From Candidatus Rokuibacteriota bacterium (GTDB lineage Bacteria > JAUVQV01), in contig JAUVQV010000100.1 in assembly GCA_030597995.1 (NCBI GenBank), positions 1-5,183 of the forward strand: DNA of 5,183 nucleotides, given 5' to 3'. Position 1 is the stretch's first letter. Each line of letters opens with the position of its first letter. The notes under the pieces are model-generated. The model saw only the letters and a program-made list of their open reading frames with translations. It was not told the origin of the DNA and did not search any database. A program made the translations under genes and the position numbers. This document shows positions 1 to 5,183 of the stretch, in pieces.

Positions 1-231
1 ACGTGGATCGACAAGGGGCTGGGAATCATCGGGGGCGGTTTTAGCCCCTCCCCCCTCGGCAAGGTGACGGAATACTGGCCGACGGTGCCGGAGACGCTTA
101 TCTCCGCGGGTATATGGGCCATCGGGTTTCTGATACTTACCCTTCTCTACAAGATAGCTGTTTCGGTGCGGGAAGAGGAGGTAAAAGAGAGCGAAGCAAA
201 GCCGGGGATCCTGAAAGAAAGTGAGGGATAA
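1..231 (+). CDS. dsrP: DsrP, NrfD-family membrane subunit of DsrMKJOP (C-terminal 76 residues only)
   Basis: Partial gene: the reading frame is open from base 1 to a TAA at 229-231, so only the last 76 residues are present. The fragment begins TWIDKGLG, continues with SPLGKVTEYWPTVPE, then has a hydrophobic helix at about fragment residues 33-55 (LISAGIWAIGFLILTLLYK), and ends in a charged, probably cytoplasmic tail of about 20 residues rich in Glu and Lys. This pattern of loop, proline-rich stretch, last membrane helix and short tail matches the C-terminus of NrfD/PsrC-type quinone-interacting subunits, and the loop resembles DsrP in particular. DsrP is the multi-helix membrane subunit of DsrMKJOP, which links the quinone pool to reduction of the DsrC trisulfide. 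Its position just upstream of dsrC and dsrAB supports DsrP over other NrfD proteins, as dsrP is normally the last gene of dsrMKJOP. The family call rests on recognition, not on alignment; another NrfD subunit is possible. Confidence 0.8.
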   Translation, partial: TWIDKGLGIIGGGFSPSPLGKVTEYWPTVPETLISAGIWAIGFLILTLLYKIAVSVREEEVKESEAKPGILKESEG

Positions 232-303
232 GAAAGAAACGGCGAACATGGGAGTGGAGGAAGGAGAAATGTCATAACGGCAGGTTCGGGCAAATCCAAT
301 AAA

Positions 304-310
304 GGAGGAG
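304..310 (+). promoter_or_regulatory. Strong Shine-Dalgarno site of dsrC
   Basis: GGAGGAG lies just upstream of the ATG at 316, with GGAGG at 304-308 leaving a seven-base spacer. It is among the strongest ribosome binding sites in the window, which fits the usual high abundance of DsrC relative to DsrAB. Confidence 0.75.
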
Positions 311-315
311 TAAAG

Positions 316-651
316 ATGCCGCAGATGGAAGTCGCTGGAAAGCAGATTGATGTGGATGAGGACGGATACATACAGAACCTCGAGGATTGGAGTCAGGAGG
401 TCGCCAACCACATTGCCAATCTCGAGGAGGTTGAGCTGACGGATGCCCACTGGGAGGTCATCAATTTCCTGCGTAGCTACTATAACGAATACAAGATCGC
501 TCCGATGATCAGGATTCTGACAAAGGCCATCGGAAAGGCTATGGGTCCGGAGAAGGGAAACACCAAATACCTCTATTCCCTTTTTCCGTCGGGACCGGCC
601 AAACAGGCCTGTAAGATTGCGGGCCTGGCGAAGCCAACGGGGTGCGTCTAA
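316..651 (+). CDS. dsrC: DsrC, sulfur carrier / DsrAB substrate protein
   Basis: This complete 111-residue protein of the DsrC/TusE/DsvC family is slightly longer than the usual ~105. DsrC accepts the sulfur of sulfite from DsrAB as a trisulfide bridging its two C-terminal cysteines, and DsrMKJOP then reduces it. The C-terminal arm is canonical: KYLYSLFPSGPAKQACKIAG followed by KPTGCV. Cys110 is the penultimate residue (CysA) and Cys99 lies 11 positions before it (CysB), the spacing of true DsrC. TusE proteins involved in tRNA thiolation keep only the penultimate cysteine. The loop GPEKGNTKYLY typical of DsrC proteins is also present, at about residues 77-87. The N-terminal half (EVAGKQIDVDEDGYI, DWSQEVA) matches the family fold. 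The start is fixed by a GGAGGAG site. The gene sits 84 bases after dsrP and 103 bases before dsrA, so carrier, reductase and membrane reductant are encoded together; in many sulfate reducers dsrC is unlinked. Confidence 0.97.
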   Translation: MPQMEVAGKQIDVDEDGYIQNLEDWSQEVANHIANLEEVELTDAHWEVINFLRSYYNEYKIAPMIRILTKAIGKAMGPEKGNTKYLYSLFPSGPAKQACKIAGLAKPTGCV

Positions 652-686
652 TTTACGAACGCCCAAGAGCTGAGCATCTGGCACAC

Positions 687-725
687 CGCCCCGGCGACGG
701 GAGAAATGGCTGACGAGCCGGGGCG
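687..725 (+). repeat. Perfect 9-bp GC-rich inverted repeat between dsrC and dsrA
   Basis: CGCCCCGGC at 687-695 is exactly complementary to GCCGGGGCG at 717-725, with a 21-base loop. The stem is all G and C. No run of T follows it (the next bases are CCGGAGAACC), so it does not look like a rho-independent terminator. It lies 36 bases after the dsrC stop and 16 bases before the dsrA ribosome binding site. A plausible inferred role is a 3'-stabilising or processing structure that sets dsrC transcript levels apart from dsrAB. Confidence 0.6.
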
Positions 726-741
726 CCGGAGAACCGAGAAA

Positions 742-745
742 GGAG
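742..745 (+). promoter_or_regulatory. Shine-Dalgarno site that decides the dsrA start
   Basis: AAAGGAG at 739-745, with core GGAG at 742-745, directly abuts the ATG at 746 and leaves no spacer. The in-frame ATG at 755 is nine bases from the core, a normal distance. This favours 755 as the real dsrA start. Confidence 0.7.
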
Positions 746-754
746 ATGAATGTT

Positions 755-2023
755 ATGTCGAAGGCCGCTAAACACAAGACCCCCTTGTTGGACGAACTGG
801 AGAAGGGGCCATGGCCCAGCTTCGTCAAATACTTGAAGAGGATGGCCGAAACGAAACCGATGGCACAGGACCTTCTCGGCCAGCTCGAAGCCTCGTATCG
901 CGACAAGGTAACCCACTGGAAGCACGGCGGCCTGGTCGGGGTGAAGGGATACGGGGCCGGCATCATCGGCCGTTATTCCAACCTGAGCGATCAATTCCCC
1001 GCCGTCGCCGCGTTCCACACCATCCGGCTCAACCAGCCGGCAGGATGGTTCTACTCCACCAAGGCCCTGAGGCAGATTTGCGACATCTGGGAGAAGCGCG
1101 GTTCCGGTCTCCTCAATGTCCATGGCTCCACCGGAGACTTTGTCCTTCTCGGCACCACCACCGAAGAGCTGGAGGACACCTTCACGGACTACTCCGAGGC
1201 GGGCTGGGACCTCGGGGGCTCCTCTTCCGACATGCGGACGCCGAGCTGCTGTAACGGCATGGCCCGCTGCGAGTTCTCCTGCTACGACACCATGGCGCTC
1301 TGCCACGACCTCACCACTTCCTATCAGGACGAGCTCCATCGGCCGGCGTTCCCCTACAAGTTCAAGATCAAGATGTCCGGCTGCCCGAACGATTGCGTGG
1401 CCTCCATCGCGAGATCCGACCTCGCGATCATCGGCACCTGGAGGGACGACATCCGGATCGACCAGGAGGCCATGAAGGAGTACGCCGATGCCGGTGTGGA
1501 GATACAGGCCGACGTCATTGAAAACTGCCCGACGAAATGCATGAAGTGGGATGGCGCCGCTCTGAAGATCAACAACCATGAGTGTAACCGCTGCATGCAC
1601 TGCATCAATGTCCTTCCCAAGGCCCTCCGGCCCGGGACGGACCGGGGAGCCAGCCTCCTGGTCGGCGGGAAGGCCCCGATCCTGGAGGGGGCCCAGCTCG
1701 CCTCGATGGTGATCCCCTTCATGAAAATGGAGCCGCCCTTCACCGAGGTCAAGGAGTTCATAGAGAAGCTCTGGGACGTCTGGGGCGAAAACGGCAACAA
1801 CCGGGAGAGGATCGGGGAGTTCATGCTGCGTGTCGGCGTCGGGAATTTCATGGAGGCCATCGGGCTGAAGCCGGACCCCCGCATGGTCCTCCACCCGCGG
1901 GAGAATCCCTACATCTTCTACGAGGAATACTTTGTGGAGGAGGGAGAGCAGAGCGAAACCGGCGCCCAGGCGGGCGGAGGAGAAAACGCGCAATCGAGAA
2001 CGAACAAAGACGAGGAGGTATAA
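755..2023 (+). CDS. dsrA: DsrA, dissimilatory sulfite reductase alpha subunit
   Basis: Alpha subunit of the cytoplasmic alpha2beta2 siroheme sulfite reductase, the enzyme that reduces sulfite in sulfate/sulfite respiration. The product is 422 residues from the ATG at 755; an ATG at 746 would add three residues but has no spacer to its ribosome binding site. The N-terminus ([17 protein letters not shown]) is typical of bacterial DsrA. Numbering from 755, the cofactor cysteines are present: Cys166-x5-Cys172 and Cys210-x3-Cys214 (in SCCNGMARC and GCPNDC) for the siroheme-coupled [4Fe-4S] cluster, then the inserted ferredoxin domain with Cys258, Cys262, Cys277, Cys280 and Cys283 (CPTKC, CNRCMHC). 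Family blocks [24 protein letters not shown] and KALRPG are intact, so the gene looks functional. The sequence resembles reductive bacterial DsrA more than the reverse type of sulfur oxidisers, by recognition only. After NPYIF the tail is rich in Gly, Glu and Gln and looks disordered. The end of the gene carries the dsrB ribosome binding site. Confidence 0.97.
   Translation: MSKAAKHKTPLLDELEKGPWPSFVKYLKRMAETKPMAQDLLGQLEASYRDKVTHWKHGGLVGVKGYGAGIIGRYSNLSDQFPAVAAFHTIRLNQPAGWFYSTKALRQICDIWEKRGSGLLNVHGSTGDFVLLGTTTEELEDTFTDYSEAGWDLGGSSSDMRTPSCCNGMARCEFSCYDTMALCHDLTTSYQDELHRPAFPYKFKIKMSGCPNDCVASIARSDLAIIGTWRDDIRIDQEAMKEYADAGVEIQADVIENCPTKCMKWDGAALKINNHECNRCMHCINVLPKALRPGTDRGASLLVGGKAPILEGAQLASMVIPFMKMEPPFTEVKEFIEKLWDVWGENGNNRERIGEFMLRVGVGNFMEAIGLKPDPRMVLHPRENPYIFYEEYFVEEGEQSETGAQAGGGENAQSRTNKDEEV
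2012..2018 (+). promoter_or_regulatory. dsrB Shine-Dalgarno site inside the dsrA 3' end
   Basis: GAGGAGG lies within the last codons of dsrA, just ahead of its TAA at 2021-2023, nine bases before the dsrB ATG at 2028. This arrangement suggests that ribosomes finishing dsrA help start dsrB, which fits the 1:1 subunit ratio. Confidence 0.75.
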
Positions 2024-2027
2024 AAAG

Positions 2028-3110
2028 ATGGGAGCCGAGGCCAAAGTGAGAGAGACCGACATCGGTCCGCCTCATTACGAACAATTTCTTCATCCCGTCA
2101 TCAGGAAGAATTACGGGAAGTGGCTCTACCACGAAACCCTGAAGCCGGGGGTGCTGGTCCATGTCTCCGAGAGCGGCGACAAGATCTTTACCGTCCGGGC
2201 AGCTTCACCCCGATTGGTTGACGTCGGTTTCATCCGGGAGATCTGCGACCTGGCAGACAAATACTGTGAGGGGTATCTCCGCTTCACCAGCCGCCACAAC
2301 GTGGAGTTCCTCACCGCCCGGCAAGAGAACATCGACCCTCTGATCGAGGGACTGAAGGCGATCGGCCTTCCGGTGGGCGGTTTGAACAACTCGATTTCCA
2401 ACATCGTCCACACCCAGGGCTGGGTCCACTGCCACACCCCGGCCACGGACGCCTCGGGCCTGGTCAAGGCCGTGATGGATGAGCTCTTCGAGCACTTCAT
2501 CCATGAGACTCTGCCGGCCAAACTCCGGGTGGCGGTGGCCTGCTGCCTGAACATGTGTGGAGCGGTGCACTGCTCCGACATCGCGCTCCTGGGAGTACAC
2601 CGGCGCCCGCCGAAGGTCCAGCACGATCGCCTGACCGATCTCTGCGAGTTGCCGACGACGGTATCCTCCTGCCCCACCGCCGCCATCCGGCCAACCGTAG
2701 TTGACGGAAAACCCTCGGTCAAGATAGACGAAGACCGCTGCATGTACTGCGGGAACTGTTACACCACCTGCCCTGCCCTCCCTCTGGCCGACTCCTTCAA
2801 TGACGGGGTGGCGATCTGGGTCGGCGGGAAAGTCTCGAACGCCAGGAGCGCACCGATGTTTTCCAAGCTGGCCATACCCTGGCTGCCGAACAACACTCCC
2901 CGCTGGCCGGAGGTGGTCGATGCGGTGAAGAACATCGTCGGGGTCTATGCCGAACACGCCCAAAAGTATGAGCGGCTGGGAGAGTGGGCGAACCGTATCG
3001 GCTGGCCGCGGTTCTTCGAGTTGACGGGATTGGAGTTCACCAAGTATCACATCGACGACTACCGGCTGGCGCAGAAGACGCTCCGGACAACGACCCATGT
3101 CAGATTTTAA
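2028..3110 (+). CDS. dsrB: DsrB, dissimilatory sulfite reductase beta subunit
   Basis: Beta subunit of DsrAB; in characterised enzymes it carries the catalytically active siroheme. The product has 360 residues, close to the family's usual length. The start at 2028 is chosen because GAGGAGG lies nine bases upstream and [18 protein letters not shown] matches the usual DsrB beginning; the frame stays open further upstream, but that part overlaps dsrA. Cofactor residues visible: Cys135 ([11 protein letters not shown]), Cys172-Cys173-x3-Cys177 ([16 protein letters not shown]) for the siroheme-linked [4Fe-4S] cluster, and a ferredoxin domain with Cys215 (SSCPTAAI), Cys238, Cys241, Cys244 and Cys248 ([13 protein letters not shown]). 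The blocks [33 protein letters not shown] and a short basic-aromatic end are typical of DsrB. No frameshift or lost cysteine is seen. It follows dsrA after four bases, as in nearly all dsr operons. Confidence 0.97.
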   Translation: MGAEAKVRETDIGPPHYEQFLHPVIRKNYGKWLYHETLKPGVLVHVSESGDKIFTVRAASPRLVDVGFIREICDLADKYCEGYLRFTSRHNVEFLTARQENIDPLIEGLKAIGLPVGGLNNSISNIVHTQGWVHCHTPATDASGLVKAVMDELFEHFIHETLPAKLRVAVACCLNMCGAVHCSDIALLGVHRRPPKVQHDRLTDLCELPTTVSSCPTAAIRPTVVDGKPSVKIDEDRCMYCGNCYTTCPALPLADSFNDGVAIWVGGKVSNARSAPMFSKLAIPWLPNNTPRWPEVVDAVKNIVGVYAEHAQKYERLGEWANRIGWPRFFELTGLEFTKYHIDDYRLAQKTLRTTTHVRF

Positions 3111-3206
3111 ACCCCAATATAGCGATGAAAGATTATATTTTGTTCAACCAAATAGTCACGAGAGAGATTTTCGGTCCTGGCAAGGCGTCGTCGGAGTGAG
3201 CGCGGA

Positions 3207-3224
3207 GGCGTACTACTGTACGCC
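3207..3224 (+). repeat. Perfect 7-bp hairpin in the dsrB-dsrD spacer, possible core of a dispersed repeat
   Basis: GGCGTAC at 3207-3213 pairs exactly with GTACGCC at 3218-3224 around a TACT loop. Flanks are G/A-rich on both sides (GTCGGAGTGAGCGCGGA before, GCACAAGCGAACGAGGGCG after), and the block from about 3179 to 3257 has the look of short palindromic intergenic repeats found in many copies in some anaerobic bacterial genomes. That resemblance is from memory; only one copy lies in this window. No T-run follows, so it is not a classical terminator. Confidence 0.5.
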
Positions 3225-3277
3225 GCACAAGCGAACGAGGGCGCAACGCAGCCCGGGCGGAAAAAATCCTCGTGTCA

Positions 3278-3283
3278 GGGAGG
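3278..3283 (+). promoter_or_regulatory. Shine-Dalgarno site that decides the dsrD start
   Basis: GGGAGG lies eight bases before the ATG at 3292 and downstream of the hairpin element. It supports starting dsrD at 3292 rather than at the upstream in-frame ATG at 3097, which overlaps the end of dsrB and would read through the repeat-like block. Confidence 0.7.
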
Positions 3284-3291
3284 TGAGGGGA

Positions 3292-3543
3292 ATGAGTGAG
3301 AAGGTACCGATGGAAGAACTCGCCGAGGCGATGTTCAAGATGGTCGAGGCCGATGCCGGCAAGGTGCGGTACAAGCCCCGGGATCTCCAAAAGGGCATGA
3401 TGAAGCAATTTGGGGAGGACCGGGTGAGCAAACAGGATTGCAAGGCCGCCCTCAAGGACCTCATGGACTCCGGACGGCTGATCTACGGGTACTTCGGCGG
3501 CGTTTCAGTGGAACTTCCTCACCAGGAGGGCTCCGCAAAATAA
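3292..3543 (+). CDS. dsrD: DsrD, small winged-helix activator of DsrAB
   Basis: Small acidic/basic protein of 83 residues, in the size range of DsrD (about 78). DsrD has a winged-helix fold; it was once thought to bind DNA but has been shown to bind DsrAB and raise its sulfite reduction activity. Visible here: an N-terminal helix (PMEELAEAMFKMVEADAG), a second helix (KPRDLQKGMMKQF), a third (SKQDCKAALKDLMDSGRL) and then a short beta wing (LIYGYFGGVSVELPH) before the QEGSAK end, the order expected for a winged helix. The LPH-x-EG ending resembles DsrD proteins I know. A start at 3310 (MEELAEAM) is possible but lacks its own ribosome binding site. Position right after dsrB, 59 bases before dsrL, is the usual place for dsrD. 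DsrD is a marker of the reductive pathway and is rare in sulfur oxidisers. The sequence is divergent enough that the call rests partly on context. Confidence 0.88.
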   Translation: MSEKVPMEELAEAMFKMVEADAGKVRYKPRDLQKGMMKQFGEDRVSKQDCKAALKDLMDSGRLIYGYFGGVSVELPHQEGSAK

Positions 3544-3588
3544 CGGCTTACCGTAGGATGCCGGACAGATAAGAGCCGCAGGTACTGG

Positions 3589-3595
3589 AAGGAGA
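3589..3595 (+). promoter_or_regulatory. Shine-Dalgarno site of dsrL
   Basis: AAGGAGA, with core GGAG at 3591-3594, stands eight bases before the ATG at 3603. It marks this as the start of the flavoprotein gene. Confidence 0.7.
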
Positions 3596-3602
3596 GAGCA
3601 CC

Positions 3603-5183
3603 ATGCTGAAGTTGGTGAAGAGAAAGAGGAAGCTCGGCCAGGGGAGAATGTCGTTCGGGGCGAAGGCCGTCGAGACTTCGACGCTCCGGCCGCGCTACGC
3701 TCCCAAGATGCCCCCTTGCACTTTCGCCTGCCCCAGTGCCGAGGACATTCGGGGCTACCTGACACAAATCGCCCAGTCCGAGAGCTACGACCGGAGCTAC
3801 CCCGAGGCCTTCGAGGAGGCCTGGCATCTCATCACCGGCCGGAATCCCTTTCCCGCGGTCATGGGCCGGGTCTGCCCCCACCCCTGCGAGGAGGAATGCA
3901 ACAGGCGGCACCTGGACACCGCGGTCGGGATACACAGCATGGAGCGGTTTGTCGGCGACTACGGCATCGAGCACAGGCTGCAGCTGCGCAGGCTGAGTGA
4001 GGAGACCCGTTCCGAGAAGATCGCCGTCGTCGGCGCGGGGCCGGCCGGCCTCTCCTGCGCCTACCAGCTCGCGCGCCGGGGGTACCCGGTGACGGTCTTC
4101 GAGGCCTTCGACAAGCCCGGAGGGATGCTGCGGTACGGGATACCGGACTACCGTCTCCCGGAAGGTGTCCTGGACGCCGAGATCAGCGCCATTCTCGATC
4201 TCGGCGTGGAGCTGCGCACCGGGGTTCGTATCGGCCGGGAGATTACTCTGGAAGAGCTGCGGAGGGAGTACCGGGCGGTCTTCGTGGGCATCGGGGCGCA
4301 TCAGGGAGTGGCGCTGGGCATTCCGGGAGGGGAGGCGGCGAACTGCCTTACCGGAGCCGAATTTCTCCATCGGGTGAATGCCGGCAAGAAGGTAGTCCTC
4401 GGAGATCGCGTGGTGGTGATTGGTGGCGGAGACACCGCCATCGACGCCGCCCGCGTCGCCCGCCGCCTGGGGAGCGAGGTCACAATCCTTTACCGCCGGA
4501 CCAGGAATGAAATGCCCGCGATTGCACCCGAAATAGACGCGGCGGAGGAGGAGGGCGTCTCCTTCGAGTTTCTGGCAGCCCCCGTCAAGGTTCTCCAGGA
4601 CGGCGATCGGACCACCGCCCTTCAATGCCGTCGCATGGAGCTCGGCGAGCCGGATGAGAGCGGCCGGCGGCGGCCGGTGCCGATAGAGGGATCGGAATTT
4701 GAGGTGCAGGCGACGGCCGTCATCGCCGGAGTCAGCCAGGTTCCGGAATTTTCCGGCCTCGAGGATCTGCGCTCCGACCGGGGATGGATTCATGTCGATG
4801 AGCGGCACGAGACCGGAGTCGAGGGTGTCTGGGCCGGTGGGGATGTCACCGTCGGGCTCGGAATCGCAAGCCAGGCGATCGGGCTGGGGAGGGCCGCCGC
4901 GGAAGCGATCGATCATCGCCTCCGGGGCACCGAACCGTCCTCCGAGCCCCCCCTGCCGGTAGTCCGCCACACCGAGTTCACCGGGCTTCAACTGAACGCC
5001 AGAAAGCCGCGTCATGAGCAGCAGAGCCTCCCGGTGGAGGAGCGTCTGAGAGACTACCGCGAAGTGGAGTCCGGGCTGCAGGAGCCCCAGGCGCTCTCAG
5101 AGTCGAAGCGCTGTCTCTCCTGCGGACTGTGCATGGACTGCGACAACTGCTGGATGTTCTGCCAGGACAAGGCGGTGGAGAAG
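3603..5183 (+). CDS. dsrL: DsrL, NAD(P)H-linked iron-sulfur flavoprotein partner of DsrAB (3' end missing)
   Basis: The frame is open from the ATG at 3603 to the window edge, giving 527 residues without a stop; known DsrL proteins have about 650, so the C-terminus is missing. DsrL is related to the small subunit of glutamate synthase (GltD) and passes electrons between NAD(P)H and DsrAB. Domains in order: a basic N-terminus (KRKRK); a GltD-type Fe-S domain with Cys39, Cys43, Cys91, Cys95 and Cys99 (PPCTFACPSAEDI, VCPHPCEEEC); an FAD site, GAGPAG at 144-149, with Glu167 and PGGMLRYGIPDYRLP at 172-186; an NAD(P)H site, IGGGDTA at 273-279 and YRR at 297-299; the second FAD block, WAGGD at 410-414 through IASQAIGLGRAA; then a cysteine-rich segment with Cys504, 507, 510, 513, 516 and 520 that opens the C-terminal Fe-S domain. 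The YRR motif after the nucleotide-binding fold suggests NADPH. With DsrD present this is most likely the DsrL-2 type of reducers and disproportionators (inference). Another GltD-like flavoprotein is the alternative, but its place after dsrABD favours DsrL. Confidence 0.88.
   Translation, partial: MLKLVKRKRKLGQGRMSFGAKAVETSTLRPRYAPKMPPCTFACPSAEDIRGYLTQIAQSESYDRSYPEAFEEAWHLITGRNPFPAVMGRVCPHPCEEECNRRHLDTAVGIHSMERFVGDYGIEHRLQLRRLSEETRSEKIAVVGAGPAGLSCAYQLARRGYPVTVFEAFDKPGGMLRYGIPDYRLPEGVLDAEISAILDLGVELRTGVRIGREITLEELRREYRAVFVGIGAHQGVALGIPGGEAANCLTGAEFLHRVNAGKKVVLGDRVVVIGGGDTAIDAARVARRLGSEVTILYRRTRNEMPAIAPEIDAAEEEGVSFEFLAAPVKVLQDGDRTTALQCRRMELGEPDESGRRRPVPIEGSEFEVQATAVIAGVSQVPEFSGLEDLRSDRGWIHVDERHETGVEGVWAGGDVTVGLGIASQAIGLGRAAAEAIDHRLRGTEPSSEPPLPVVRHTEFTGLQLNARKPRHEQQSLPVEERLRDYREVESGLQEPQALSESKRCLSCGLCMDCDNCWMFCQDKAVEK

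Larger units (their letters stand above)
3111..3291 (+). other. 181-bp dsrB-dsrD spacer of mixed composition, no convincing gene
   Basis: This is the longest gap in the window and falls in the middle of an otherwise tight operon. Bases 3111-3170 contain only 20 G or C of 60, while 3181-3260 contain 56 of 80, so the spacer is a mosaic. The GC-rich half holds a perfect hairpin at 3207-3224 and a GCCCGGGC palindrome at 3251-3258. A short frame at 3127-3199 beginning MKDYILFNQ has no good ribosome binding site and no family I know. The dsrD frame happens to be open across the whole spacer, but this does not look like protein. Confidence 0.55.

Noticed and set aside
687..725. The dsrC-dsrA hairpin as a rho-independent terminator
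   Set aside because: No T-run follows the stem, and dsrA downstream shows no promoter of its own.
746..754. dsrA start at the ATG at 746
   Set aside because: The ribosome binding site abuts this ATG with no spacer; the in-frame ATG at 755 has a normal nine-base spacer and gives a typical N-terminus.
1932..2027. Upstream extension of dsrB from the ATG at 1932
   Set aside because: It overlaps dsrA by some 90 bases, adds a basic sequence not found in DsrB, and the strong ribosome binding site at 2012-2018 serves the ATG at 2028.
653..2062. Long minus-strand frame (469 codons) opposite dsrA
   Set aside because: It is an antisense shadow of a GC-rich gene with strong codon bias. dsrA on the + strand has unmistakable motifs, and the antisense product shows no recognisable domain.
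2205..3098. Minus-strand frame (297 codons) opposite dsrB
   Set aside because: Antisense shadow of dsrB with no domain or ribosome binding site to support it.
3134..3139. TATATT as a possible -10 box for a dsrD promoter
   Set aside because: The bases about 17 upstream (3111-3116, ACCCCA) do not resemble a -35 box; the hexamer is expected by chance in this AT-rich stretch.
3127..3199. Short frame beginning MKDYILFNQ in the dsrB-dsrD spacer
   Set aside because: About 23 codons, no Shine-Dalgarno site at a proper distance, no known family, and it runs into the repeat-like block.
3519..5015. Long minus-strand frame (498 codons) opposite dsrL
   Set aside because: It lies antisense to a gene with clear FAD, NAD(P)H and Fe-S motifs and resembles no family I know; the composition is that of a shadow frame.

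Overview
The window holds the 3' part of a dissimilatory sulfite reductase (dsr) gene cluster, with every gene on the + strand. The order is: end of an NrfD-type membrane subunit (probably dsrP), dsrC, dsrA, dsrB, dsrD, and the start of a GltD-like iron-sulfur flavoprotein (dsrL) that runs off the right edge. Five of the six products are recognisable from diagnostic residues: the two C-terminal cysteines of DsrC, the siroheme/[4Fe-4S] and ferredoxin cysteines of DsrA and DsrB, and the FAD, NAD(P)H and cysteine motifs of DsrL. DsrD is called from its size, its ending and its place after dsrB.

Organism: a GC-rich anaerobic bacterium with a bacterial, reductive-type DsrAB. DsrD together with a DsrL homologue points to a sulfate/sulfite/sulfur reducer or disproportionator from Desulfobacterota or from one of the uncultured dsr-carrying lineages (for example Acidobacteria or Nitrospirota relatives). 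It does not look like a phototrophic or chemotrophic sulfur oxidiser with reverse DSR. The sequence alone does not settle the phylum.

Layout: 1-231, C-terminus of DsrP; 232-315, short leader with strong Shine-Dalgarno sequences; 316-651, dsrC; 652-754, spacer with a perfect 9-bp GC-rich inverted repeat; 755-2023, dsrA; 2028-3110, dsrB, four bases after dsrA and probably translationally coupled to it; 3111-3291, an unusual spacer made of an AT-rich part and a GC-rich part with a hairpin, possibly a dispersed repeat; 3292-3543, dsrD; 3603-5183, dsrL without its 3' end. I see no convincing promoter or intrinsic terminator, so the genes are probably one transcription unit with upstream dsr genes outside the window.

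How the parts work together (established for the families, inferred here): DsrAB reduces sulfite and loads the sulfur onto the two DsrC cysteines as a trisulfide. The membrane complex DsrMKJOP, whose P subunit ends at the left edge, reduces that trisulfide with quinol-linked electrons. DsrD binds DsrAB and raises its activity. DsrL is a cytoplasmic NAD(P)H-linked partner of DsrAB. The cluster therefore encodes two possible electron routes to the same enzyme. This is a known system in a less common combination. I found no wholly new system; the items most worth a second look are the dsrD/dsrL pairing and the element between dsrB and dsrD.
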